A stretch of 14,930 bases of DNA from Candidatus Dojkabacteria bacterium UBA5232 (GCA_002409215.1 DHUO01000027.1:844-15773), one strand, 5' to 3'; counted from the stretch's first letter, positions 7,221 to 14,646 are shown. Translations and numbers: made by a program. Notes: a model not told the origin generated them from the letters alone.

Positions 7221-9911
7221 TTAATCCATTAACTCAGCCATATTATCACCACTACTACTAGAAACATCCAAATGAACTACTAATGAAACAACATTAATCA
7301 TAATATCCTTAGCCTTCTTTTCAAACTCCTCCAACCTCTCTGCCTTAACCTCAAATATCAACTCATCATGAATCTGAAGCAATATATATGCATCACCCTT
7401 AAAATTTCTCTCTATCTCCTCATCTAATTTAATCATTGCTAATTTCATAATATCTGCCTCCCCTCCCTGTATCGGCATATTAATAGCCTCTCTCTGTGCT
7501 GACCTCATCAACCTAAAGTTCTTTGACCTAAGACCCCTAATCCACCTTGTAGTGCCAAACATACTCTGTACATACCCTTTCTTATATGCCTCTTTCTCAA
7601 AACTCCTCATATATGCCTCTACACCTGCATAATGCTTAAAATATGAAGTAATATACTCCTGTGCAGTACCAGCAGAAATACCCAACATATTGCCCAATCC
7701 AAAACCTGTCTGACCAAACAAAATACCAAAGTTTATGGTCTTCCCCAAACTCCTCTCCTTCTTAGTAATATCCCCAACCTCCTTATCCAAAATTCTACCT
7801 GCAGTCGCCCTATGTATATCAATATCATTCTCAAAGTCCTCAATTAGCAAATCATCACCCGAAATATCTGCCATAACTCTCAATTCAATCTGTGAATAGT
7901 CCATTCCCAAAAGCTTAAAACCATCCCTTGCAACAAAAACCCTCCTAATCTTCTCTGCCCAATCTCCCTGAATCGGAATATTCTGCATATTAGGATTAGA
8001 AGAAGAAAGCCTACCCGAAGATGTCCCTGTCTGCTTAAAATTCGTATGTATCGCCCCCTCACTATCACCCCTACCCATCTCCAACAAAGGCAAAACATAT
8101 GTTGTATATATCTTGTTCAACTCCCTATACTCCAAAATCTTCTCAATCGCAGGATGCAGACCCTTCAACTCTTCCAAAACAGCCTCCCTTGTTGAAGCTC
8201 CTCTTTTCTTTGGCAAATCAAGTTCATTAAACAGCACATCAGACAGTTGCTTTGGTGAATTAAGATTAAACTCATGCCCAACAGAATCAAATATCTCCTT
8301 ACTAACATTCTTAATCTCACCACTTAACTCAACATCTAACTCCTCCAACAGCTTAATATCAACCAAAATCCCCCTCTTCTCCATCTTCGAAAGAGTCTTG
8401 CACACAGGTATCTCAATCTTCTCCAAACTCCCTTCAAAAAATCTTTCTTTAATATCTAGAAAATCACTCAAACTCCTTTTAGTATGCTCATACAATTCAA
8501 TACTATTTGCTTTCTTAATCTCCTTCTCCTTAATCTCTACCAAAGCATCCAGAACCTTCTTCATCTCCGAAGGATGTATCCTCTCTTCAAAAATACTTCC
8601 AGAAAAATCAAAAGCTAAATCTTTAAAAAGATAGCTTCTTTTTTCAGAATGAATTAAATGTGCAAAAAGTGAAACATCAAAAAGCTTTCCATTAGGTATA
8701 CCTACTCTCTCCGTTATATTCTCCAAACCGTATATTAATTTTTCACAATCTGTTTTGAGAAGTGTTGTAATGTCTTCAAAGAGATAATCCTTGTATTCCG
8801 ATGGTGATATTACACTCCTGACAAAACTAAAACTCTCACCTGTGGCTGATTCGGACTCATCAAAATACGCAATTAGGAGATTCTTAGCATCTTTGCAAAT
8901 ATTCTCCACATCTTCACTCTTTGCCCATATTACCTCTTGTTGTGTACCTGTTGAGAAAATATCTAGCTGTGTAGTAATCTCACTTCTCTCATCTTCCTTC
9001 AATCCATCTATCTTTTTTATGAGGGATCTAAATGCATATTTATGGAATACCTGAAGTACCTCTTTTTTATCAAAATCTCTCATTAAACAATCCTCTAGAT
9101 GTATTTTTAGATCTACATCCTGCTCTATTGTTGCCAATTTCCTACTTAATTCTGCCTGTTCTATACCCTCTTTAAGAAGGTTGGCATATCTTGGTTTTAC
9201 CTCTGCAAGATTTTCATATATTTTGTTTAAACTCCCATACCTATCTAGCAACTCCAATGCTGTTTTACTCCCAACACCTCTCACACCCGGTATATTATCT
9301 GATGCATCGCCTGCCATTGCTTTGTAGTCGATGACTTGTTCTGGGTACATTCCAAACTTTTTCTTTGTTTCAATTCTGTCATATACCACAAGGTTGCTAA
9401 AACTACCTTGAGGGAGAGCGATGTTCACATTCTCTGATATTAGTTGGAGAAGGTCTCTGTCTCCACTTAATATGTACAGTTCAATATTCTCATTACTCCA
9501 CTTTCCTTCTCTAGCATATCTAGATATTGTTCCAAGAATGTCGTCTGCTTCAAATCCTTCCTTTTTCAGGATTGGTATGTTGAAGGCTTTTAATACTTCC
9601 TCTACCAAAGGAAATTGATCTATCAAAGATTGGTCTGTGGGTTTTCTAGTTGATTTGTATTCCGGAAACTCTACATGTCTGAATGTTGGTTTTGCTGTGT
9701 CAAAAGAACAGAGTACATATTTAGGTTCAAACATTTTTAGTGCTTCTAAAAGCATGACTGTGAAGCCGTATACAGCATTTACTTGTATACCATCTTCTGT
9801 TTCCAAGGTTGGTGGGTATGCATGAAAAGCTCTGTGTATGATGGCATTTGCATCTATGGCAAGAAACCTATCTCTACCGTTTTTTATTAAATTCATACTG
9901 TATTTTAACAT
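7221..9911 (-). CDS. polA: DNA polymerase I
   Basis: The 896-residue enzyme replaces RNA primers and fills gaps. Residues 13-305 form the 5'-3' exonuclease (FLAIDANAIIHRAFHA, FEADDILG 120-127, SGDRDLLQL 149-157, GDASDNIPGVRGVG 201-214). The polymerase domain (about 500-896) has the TGTSSGRLSSSNPNMQNIP region, motif A DYSQIELR (671-678), motif B with R720, K724 and F728, and motif C HDE (848-850). The middle domain (about 325-495) occupies the proofreading position but lacks the catalytic acidic residues: FDES replaces DTET, and the later aspartate motifs are not recognisable, so 3'-5' exonuclease activity is probably absent. At the position of E. coli Tyr766 there is Phe (F732, in INFGILFG). 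The ATG at 9911 abuts a hairpin with a U-run; the ATG at 9896 (M6) follows TAAAAT by five bases and leaves a more usual N-terminus, so the true start may be there. Confidence 0.95.
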   Translation of the reverse strand: MLKYSMNLIKNGRDRFLAIDANAIIHRAFHAYPPTLETEDGIQVNAVYGFTVMLLEALKMFEPKYVLCSFDTAKPTFRHVEFPEYKSTRKPTDQSLIDQFPLVEEVLKAFNIPILKKEGFEADDILGTISRYAREGKWSNENIELYILSGDRDLLQLISENVNIALPQGSFSNLVVYDRIETKKKFGMYPEQVIDYKAMAGDASDNIPGVRGVGSKTALELLDRYGSLNKIYENLAEVKPRYANLLKEGIEQAELSRKLATIEQDVDLKIHLEDCLMRDFDKKEVLQVFHKYAFRSLIKKIDGLKEDERSEITTQLDIFSTGTQQEVIWAKSEDVENICKDAKNLLIAYFDESESATGESFSFVRSVISPSEYKDYLFEDITTLLKTDCEKLIYGLENITERVGIPNGKLFDVSLFAHLIHSEKRSYLFKDLAFDFSGSIFEERIHPSEMKKVLDALVEIKEKEIKKANSIELYEHTKRSLSDFLDIKERFFEGSLEKIEIPVCKTLSKMEKRGILVDIKLLEELDVELSGEIKNVSKEIFDSVGHEFNLNSPKQLSDVLFNELDLPKKRGASTREAVLEELKGLHPAIEKILEYRELNKIYTTYVLPLLEMGRGDSEGAIHTNFKQTGTSSGRLSSSNPNMQNIPIQGDWAEKIRRVFVARDGFKLLGMDYSQIELRVMADISGDDLLIEDFENDIDIHRATAGRILDKEVGDITKKERSLGKTINFGILFGQTGFGLGNMLGISAGTAQEYITSYFKHYAGVEAYMRSFEKEAYKKGYVQSMFGTTRWIRGLRSKNFRLMRSAQREAINMPIQGGEADIMKLAMIKLDEEIERNFKGDAYILLQIHDELIFEVKAERLEEFEKKAKDIMINVVSLVVHLDVSSSSGDNMAELMD

Positions 9912-10134
9912 AAAAGGCCTGACCTAGGCCTGGCCTTCGTTCAGAACTTTTTAAGAAGATGTTTCTTTGGGCTTAGGGAAGACTTTTTGGATATACACAA
10001 ATCTGTGTTTGTAGTTGTAAACCGTACATACTACATATGCAGAGGGTTAGGAAGCCTCTTAGGACAAACATAACCCATGAGATTAAATATTTCTTAACAG
10101 GGGGCAGACCTAGGCAAGACCTCATAAAAAGGGT
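9912..10134 (-). ncRNA. Candidate structured non-coding RNA, about 210-220 nt, 6S-like topology
   Basis: The two ends of this gene-free stretch pair over 22 positions on the minus strand: 10123-10102 with 9914-9935, 20 of 22 paired. Four of these are G-U pairs; on the plus strand the same four are C-A mismatches, so the minus strand is the RNA. CCTAGG is at the core. The 3' arm is followed directly by UUUU (9915-9912), as in an intrinsic terminator. Inside are a second helix, UUAAGAA (10097-10091) with UUCUUAA (9957-9951), a nine-pair hairpin with one bulge (10034-10011), an ACACA/UGUGU hairpin and a GGGUUA/UAACCC or AGAGG/CCUCU alternative. Length, closing helix, the 5' unpaired CCCCCUGUUAAGAAAUAUUU stretch and terminal U-run resemble 6S RNA, which binds RNA polymerase. 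A leader or attenuator of polA is the main alternative, because the polA ATG follows the U-run directly. The RNA is supported; the 6S identity is a guess. Confidence 0.5.
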
Positions 10135-10155
10135 CACCGTAATATACGGTGACCC
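10126..10155 (-). terminator. Rho-independent terminator of the surface-protein gene
   Basis: On the minus strand a perfect 11-bp stem (arms 10155-10145 and 10141-10131, three-base loop) is followed immediately by TTTTT (10130-10126). It starts about 20 bases after the stop codon of the InlB-repeat protein gene, as expected for its terminator. On the plus strand no T-run follows, so it acts in one direction. Confidence 0.85.
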
Positions 10156-10168
10156 CTCAAAGTACCAA
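10141..10168 (-). promoter_or_regulatory. Promoter candidate TTGGTA-16-TATATT embedded in the terminator
   Basis: On the minus strand TTGGTA (10168-10163) and TATATT (10146-10141) are 16 bases apart; the -10 occupies the loop and inner stem of the terminator hairpin. A start near 10134 would produce an RNA opening just before the long closing helix of the candidate non-coding RNA. If correct, the end of one transcript and the start of the next overlap. Confidence 0.35.
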
Positions 10169-10175
10169 AGCACAT

Positions 10176-11564
10176 CTAGTGGATAAAGAAGATTATTGTT
10201 CTCTTTTGTCCTGCAGGAGTTTCAAAGCTGAGCCTTCCTGGATTATCTGCTACTGTATGTAAAATTGGGTTTACAGTAACTCTACTCCCAAAGGTTGGAG
10301 AGATAGTAAACCTTGGATCTCCTGATTCTTTAGAGAAAGTAGATGCAATATTAACATTGAAACTCTTAGGAGTACCAATGTAAAGTGTTGGCTGAGCTGT
10401 CCAATTAGATCCCGAACCATCTAGAAGGTAGTTACCCTCAGCTTTCATTGTGATGGAGTCTGTCAAACCTGCAAAAGTAGCTGTGATTGTGACATTCTCT
10501 GTGCTATAAATCCTCTCAGGTCTAGGAACTATAGCTGTACGCACACTACCACTACTACTTATATTTATATAATCTGTATTACTACTTGTAAATTTCATCT
10601 GAGAGGTAAGGTCTGTTGGTTTCCCACAAACCCCCATTCCACATTCTGCCCTAGTTGCTGTTACATTAGCTGTAATCCCTGGTGCAATAATGGTTCTGTC
10701 GGTTTTTATAGTTATCCATTGATACTCTACATACACCGTTATCTGTGCTTTTTCTCCATTCGAACCTGTGACTGTAACAATTGCTGTCCCCCCGTCTTTT
10801 GTATCTACGCCTCTAACAACACCACTACCATCAACAGTAGCAACTGCTGGATTATTAGAAGCAAAAGTTGCAGATGATACTCCTGACACACCTATTTTCG
10901 AAGTTTTACCCTTCCAGATTCTAAGAGGATTTGGTGTTGTAATAGTTAATTTCTCTACAGTAGGAGGAGTTTCTGGTTTTGGATCTACCTTCTCCCCCAC
11001 CTCCTCCTTCTCTTCTTTCTTCTCAACCTTCTTTACCTCTTCCCAATGTCCAACCAATGTAATATCAGCTGTAACTAACTGTGCAAAATCATACTCAACA
11101 TCATTCAAAAACCAACCTTTAAATGTTGCATTCTCCTTCTCTGGATCTGTTGGTTTCTTAACTGCTGTATTCTCCTCCACTTCAATCTCTATTGGTGGAT
11201 TACCATTATCTGAATTAAATGAAACCTTAAAGGTTACTGCATCCTCTGATATCCAACCTGCTACCAACTTAATATCCTTAACAATCTTTGTTGATGGTAC
11301 AAAAGGTTGTCCATCTAACAACCAACCATTAAACTTAAAACCCTCCTTAGTTGGTTCTTTTGGAAGCTCAACACTCTCACCCTCTTTTACCACTATCTGC
11401 TCTATTGCACTACCTCCATCTGTATCAAATGTTATGGTATATGTCTTCTCTTTCTTTCGGAAGAAAAATAGAAAAACTACCGCAGCAATGATAGCTAACA
11501 AAACACCTCCTATTAAAAGAAGAAGTTTTTTGTTCTTGAGAATCTCTTTTAATTTGTTCTCCAT
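10176..11564 (-). CDS. Membrane-anchored surface protein with InlB B-repeats and Big_2 domains
   Basis: From the ATG at 11564 the protein has 462 residues. A short basic N-terminus (1-13) is followed by an uncleaved-looking span (14-35) and then an extracytoplasmic region. Two InlB B-repeat (Listeria-Bacteroides, Flg_new) units lie at about 41-104 and 111-175; each has the ITFDTDGG-like opening, a central GW (80-81, 150-151) and a closing GW or HW. A K/E/P-rich linker (176-203) precedes a Big_2 bacterial Ig-like domain (204-279, with the SNNPAVATVDGSGVVRGV signature) and a second, degenerate one (283-375) containing C308 and C313; the rest is unassigned. These folds usually mediate adhesion or act as spacers on cell surfaces. 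An in-frame ATG at 11612 would add 16 residues upstream of a likely promoter, so I reject it. The gene ends at a strong terminator and is divergent from another anchored protein gene. Confidence 0.85.
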   Translation of the reverse strand: MENKLKEILKNKKLLLLIGGVLLAIIAAVVFLFFFRKKEKTYTITFDTDGGSAIEQIVVKEGESVELPKEPTKEGFKFNGWLLDGQPFVPSTKIVKDIKLVAGWISEDAVTFKVSFNSDNGNPPIEIEVEENTAVKKPTDPEKENATFKGWFLNDVEYDFAQLVTADITLVGHWEEVKKVEKKEEKEEVGEKVDPKPETPPTVEKLTITTPNPLRIWKGKTSKIGVSGVSSATFASNNPAVATVDGSGVVRGVDTKDGGTAIVTVTGSNGEKAQITVYVEYQWITIKTDRTIIAPGITANVTATRAECGMGVCGKPTDLTSQMKFTSSNTDYINISSSGSVRTAIVPRPERIYSTENVTITATFAGLTDSITMKAEGNYLLDGSGSNWTAQPTLYIGTPKSFNVNIASTFSKESGDPRFTISPTFGSRVTVNPILHTVADNPGRLSFETPAGQKRTIIFFIH

Positions 11565-11572
11565 GATATGTG

Positions 11573-11602
11573 AATATAATTTAAATATTAGGTATATGTT
11601 AG
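11573..11602 (-). promoter_or_regulatory. Promoter candidate CTAACA-18-TATATT
   Basis: On the minus strand CTAACA (11602-11597) precedes TATATT (11578-11573) by 18 bases; the ATG at 11564 lies eight bases after the -10, giving a leader of at most about two bases. It argues for the inner ATG as start of the InlB-repeat protein, because the outer ATG at 11612 would lie upstream of the promoter. Confidence 0.45.
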
Positions 11603-11707
11603 CATAAAACACAGGAAGTACAATACTCTTACTATTATTTATGAATATTTCTATGATATATTATTTATATGTATGTTGAATAACTATTTAAATTTTATTT
11701 TTTTAAT

Positions 11708-12325
11708 ATGAAAGAAGAGAAAAAAGTACAGGAAAATACTCCTGTTAAAGCAACAGAAGGTGGTAGTTCTGTTGTACTACAAGTAGCAATTGTATTATTG
11801 CTTGTAGTTATAGCTGGGTTAGTATATTCAATTGTCTCAGGAAAAGATCTAGAGAGTATATTCAAAGGTAACCCTAAAGAGAAAGTCGAGATTGTAGAAA
11901 AAGAGAATGAAGAATCAAAAGAAGATTCTAAGCCAACACCTGCAAAATCAAACCTGCCTGACAAGGATACTATTGAGAATATAAAGGCTGTATTAAATAC
12001 AATGAATACACAACCTATGGAATCCTATATGGCACCAAAGGTAAACATCCATTACAACTCACCAACTCCAGATACTAGCCAAGAAGTAACTCCTGCAACC
12101 TTAAGTATGGATTATCTTTCAGATGCTAAAACTCCTTGGACTTTCCCATTAAGTGATAGTGAGAAAGCAAAATATGCTAGTAAAGCTGGTTTTGAAAATC
12201 TCTTTGACTCTAACTGTTTAGTTGGTAGATCTGCAAATTCAGGACATCTTGTATCTTTCTGTTACAACGAAGATATTAAAATACATACAATATTCTACTC
12301 AAGAGATTTAAGTATATTTAATTAG
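11708..12325 (+). CDS. Single-span membrane protein of unknown function
   Basis: I do not recognise this 205-residue protein. It has a hydrophilic N-terminus (1-19), one strongly hydrophobic span (20-43), a low-complexity K/E/S/P linker (52-83) and a globular extracytoplasmic part (84-205). The globular part begins with a likely helix (DTIENIKAVLNTMN), contains YMAPKVNIHYNS and ends with two cysteines (C170 and C185) placed as a possible disulfide in SNCLVGRSANSGHLVSFCYN. The plan is the same as in the divergently transcribed InlB-repeat protein: anchor, charged linker, external domain, so both probably work at the envelope. It converges on ftsH with 65 bases between stops. No Shine-Dalgarno is present; the sequence before the ATG is almost pure A/T. 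The domain could belong to a family limited to this lineage. Confidence 0.7.
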   Translation: MKEEKKVQENTPVKATEGGSSVVLQVAIVLLLVVIAGLVYSIVSGKDLESIFKGNPKEKVEIVEKENEESKEDSKPTPAKSNLPDKDTIENIKAVLNTMNTQPMESYMAPKVNIHYNSPTPDTSQEVTPATLSMDYLSDAKTPWTFPLSDSEKAKYASKAGFENLFDSNCLVGRSANSGHLVSFCYNEDIKIHTIFYSRDLSIFN

Positions 12326-12390
12326 GGATTAGGAATAAATGAGAAAAGAAGGTTTCTATATCCTTACTCTATTCATATCTATTGATACGC

Positions 12391-14295
12391 CTAACTAAAC
12401 AGAGCTTCGAACTCATCTCTAGTTACTACTTCTTTCTCTAGAAGTGCATTAACTAGCTTCTCTACATCATCTTTATGCTCTGTAAGCACTTTCTTAGCAT
12501 CCTCATAGGCCTCATCTATCAATCGTTTCACTTCTGTATCTATTGCCTTTGCTGTCTCTTCACTAAAATCTCTGCCACCACCATACGAATATCCCATATG
12601 ATTCGTCCTATCCATATCTCCATACTTAACCATTCCCAACTTCTCACTCATTCCATACTGCATAATCATCTCCTTAGCCAACTCTGTTGCCTGCTCAATA
12701 TCAGCAGATGCTCCTGAAGAAATATCATCCAAGAAAAGCTCCTCTGCTGCCCTACCTGCAACACCACTCCTTAACCAAGCCAACATCTGATTCCTGTACA
12801 AAGTTCTTCTCTCTTTCTCAGGAAGATATACTGTGACACCACCCGCCATACCTCGTGGAATAATGGATACCTGCTCCACAGGATCAGAATCTGGTGTAAA
12901 CTTAGCAACAATGGCATGACCAGCCTCATGATATGCTGTCTTCTTCAAATCCTCCGCCTCAGTCTCCCTATTCTTCTTCCTTCCCAACTTAACCTTCAAA
13001 AATGCCTCATCAATATCATCTTGACCTATCTCCTTATCCCCATCTTGAGCCGCCATAATGGCAGATTCGTTAAGAATATTCTCCAAATCCGCACCTGAAT
13101 ATCCAATTGTTTTCCTAGATAATGCATCCAAATCAACATCTTCAGCAAACTTTTTGTTCTTTGCATGAACCTCTAAAATCTCTCTCCTACCCTGTGCATC
13201 AGGCATATGTACAACAACTGTCCTGTCAAACCTGCCAGGCCTTAAAATTGCTGGATCTAAAACATCTGGTCTATTCGTAGCTGCAAGTACTATTACATCC
13301 TCCCTATCCTCCAAACCATCCATCTCTACAAGAATCTGGTTAAGTGTCTGCTCTCCTGCACCAGAATGAAGTACCGTACCTCGTTTTTTCGCAACAGCAT
13401 CTATCTCATCAATGAAGATGATACATGGCGCTGCTTTTCTTGCCTTCTTAAACAAATCTCGAACCCTAGATGCTCCTGCACCTACCAACATCTCCTCAAA
13501 TTCTGAACCTGATGTATGGAAGAAAGGAACACCTGCCTCACCAGCAATTGCCTTTGCAAGCAAGGTTTTTCCAGTACCTGGAGCTCCTGCTAACAACACC
13601 CCCCTAGGTATCCTTGCACCCAAGTCTCTATACTTCTTAGGACTTTTCAAAAAATCTACAATTTCCGTCAACTCTTCTTTAACATCATCTATACCTGCTA
13701 CATCACCAAAAGAAATACCTGTTTTCTTTCCAAAAAGCATCCTTGCCTTACTCTCTCCAAAATCCATAATCTTCCCTCCTGATGCCTGCATATTCTTAAC
13801 CATCACAAACACCAAAACCCCTGCAGCACCCAAGAAAAGAATTGTAATGATGTCTCCAAATGTAATACCAACCTTAGGTTCATAGAAGTCATCTCCCAAA
13901 TCTTTTACATCTATTTCTGCATCAGAAAGAACTTGATAAAAATCCATTTTTTCAGGAATATGTGCATATTTTTTCTTAATCACAGACACATCATTTACCT
14001 TATCCTTTCTCTCTAAGGTAACTATATCATCCTTTAAGATTATCTTGTCATATTTTTTCTCTGCAATATCAGAGATAATGCTACTTACAGAGACCTTATC
14101 TCCTTTGTATGAAAAAGCATTGAAAAGGAAAACCCCTACTGAAATAGCCCCTATTATTAAAGCGATTGTAAGGAAGTTTGGTAACACAATCCTTCTACCT
14201 CGTGGCATCTTTCGAATATCTACAACATATGTATTCTCTTTCTTTTTTGAATCACTCTTTTTTTTCGTATCTACATTATTTTTCTCTTCGCTCAT
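12391..14295 (-). CDS. ftsH: ATP-dependent zinc metalloprotease FtsH
   Basis: FtsH is a hexameric membrane AAA+ protease that extracts and degrades misfolded membrane proteins and some cytoplasmic regulators. This 634-residue copy has the full plan: a basic cytoplasmic N-terminus, a first span (39-62), a periplasmic-type domain (63-144), a second span (145-166), and the AAA+ module. That module has Walker A GAPGTGKT (237-244), Walker B IIFIDE (292-297) and the second region of homology ATNRPDVLDPAILRPGRFDR (339-358). The protease domain has zinc-binding HEAGH (456-460) and the third ligand candidate D532. The pore loop reads EMLVGAG (268-274): Leu270 stands where E. coli FtsH has Phe228, an aromatic needed to grip substrates. 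Leu at this place seems to be common in related candidate-phylum proteins (recollection, not checked). A tRNA-Met gene ends 29 bases upstream on the same strand, so co-transcription is possible. Confidence 0.96.
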   Translation of the reverse strand: MSEEKNNVDTKKKSDSKKKENTYVVDIRKMPRGRRIVLPNFLTIALIIGAISVGVFLFNAFSYKGDKVSVSSIISDIAEKKYDKIILKDDIVTLERKDKVNDVSVIKKKYAHIPEKMDFYQVLSDAEIDVKDLGDDFYEPKVGITFGDIITILFLGAAGVLVFVMVKNMQASGGKIMDFGESKARMLFGKKTGISFGDVAGIDDVKEELTEIVDFLKSPKKYRDLGARIPRGVLLAGAPGTGKTLLAKAIAGEAGVPFFHTSGSEFEEMLVGAGASRVRDLFKKARKAAPCIIFIDEIDAVAKKRGTVLHSGAGEQTLNQILVEMDGLEDREDVIVLAATNRPDVLDPAILRPGRFDRTVVVHMPDAQGRREILEVHAKNKKFAEDVDLDALSRKTIGYSGADLENILNESAIMAAQDGDKEIGQDDIDEAFLKVKLGRKKNRETEAEDLKKTAYHEAGHAIVAKFTPDSDPVEQVSIIPRGMAGGVTVYLPEKERRTLYRNQMLAWLRSGVAGRAAEELFLDDISSGASADIEQATELAKEMIMQYGMSEKLGMVKYGDMDRTNHMGYSYGGGRDFSEETAKAIDTEVKRLIDEAYEDAKKVLTEHKDDVEKLVNALLEKEVVTRDEFEALFS

Positions 14296-14324
14296 ATTTG
14301 GAATATCTTGAAATATTATGATTA

Positions 14325-14398
14325 TGGTGGGAAGTGGAATCGAACCACCGACCTTGGGTTTATGAATCCCATGCTCTAACCAACTGAGCTATCCCACC
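14325..14398 (-). tRNA. tRNA-Met(CAU), elongator type
   Basis: The 74-base sequence folds into a complete cloverleaf: acceptor stem GGTGGGA/TCCCACC, D stem GCTC/GAGC, anticodon loop TTCATAA with CAT at the anticodon positions, variable loop AGGTC, T arm GGTGG-TTCGATT-CCACT and discriminator A. The first pair is G-C, so it is not an initiator tRNA. The anticodon stem has one A-A mismatch next to the loop. CAU could also be an isoleucine tRNA modified to lysidine; similarity of the anticodon arm and variable loop to Bacillus elongator Met favours Met. CCA is not encoded and must be added by the CCA enzyme. Confidence 0.93.
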
Positions 14399-14408
14399 AG
14401 TAAGTATC

Positions 14409-14417
14409 ATTATATCA
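14409..14417 (-). promoter_or_regulatory. Extended -10 promoter of tRNA-Met
   Basis: TGATATAAT on the minus strand, ten bases before the mature 5' end of the tRNA. No good -35 is found 16-18 bases upstream. The same extended -10 sequence stands before the DHH gene. Confidence 0.5.
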
Positions 14418-14422
14418 TACAC

Positions 14423-14646
14423 ACAGACCTGGTTGGTAGGTTTTGATTGGTATATCAAAACAGAGATTGCATATATTACAAACTTTTAACTTACTACAAG
14501 ACAATGGGGATACACTTAAGATACCAATCAAAATAGGAAATGTGCAAAGGAGCAAGATTCCCATCCACCCATAGAGAAATTAAAATTCGATTAAAAACAA
14601 CAAGAACGACTGCCCACAAGCACATTTTCCTACCAACCAGGTCTGT
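14423..14646. repeat. 224-bp element with perfect 18-bp terminal inverted repeats and nested repeats
   Basis: ACAGACCTGGTTGGTAGG at 14423-14440 is repeated exactly in inverse orientation at 14629-14646. Directly inside the left arm, TTTTGATTGGTAT (14441-14453) pairs perfectly with 14521-14533 (13 bp), and AAATGTGC (14538-14545) pairs with GCACATTT (14620-14627), so the whole can fold as a three-way junction. TTTTGAT (14441-14447) can alternatively pair with ATCAAAA (14454-14460), a competing hairpin. The element fills the space between the efp stop codon, which it touches, and the tRNA promoter. There is no protein frame of note. It could be a MITE-like transposable remnant (no target-site duplication seen), a structured RNA with a processing stem, or a large cruciform. 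Strand is undetermined because all three helices are perfect. Confidence 0.75.

Noticed and set aside
9973..10173. 66-codon minus-strand frame downstream of the surface-protein gene
   Set aside because: It begins before the terminator and runs through the terminator stem and the structured RNA; there is no initiation signal, and the pairing explains the sequence better.
11564..11612. Upstream ATG of the InlB-repeat protein as true start
   Set aside because: It lies upstream of the promoter candidate and adds residues ahead of the normal basic N-terminus of the signal anchor.
14423..14646. RNase P RNA, tmRNA or SRP RNA in the 224-bp element
   Set aside because: None of their conserved cores is found on either strand: no tag-peptide frame or T-arm end of tmRNA, no GGAAGG/AGCAGCC SRP loop, and it is too short for RNase P RNA.
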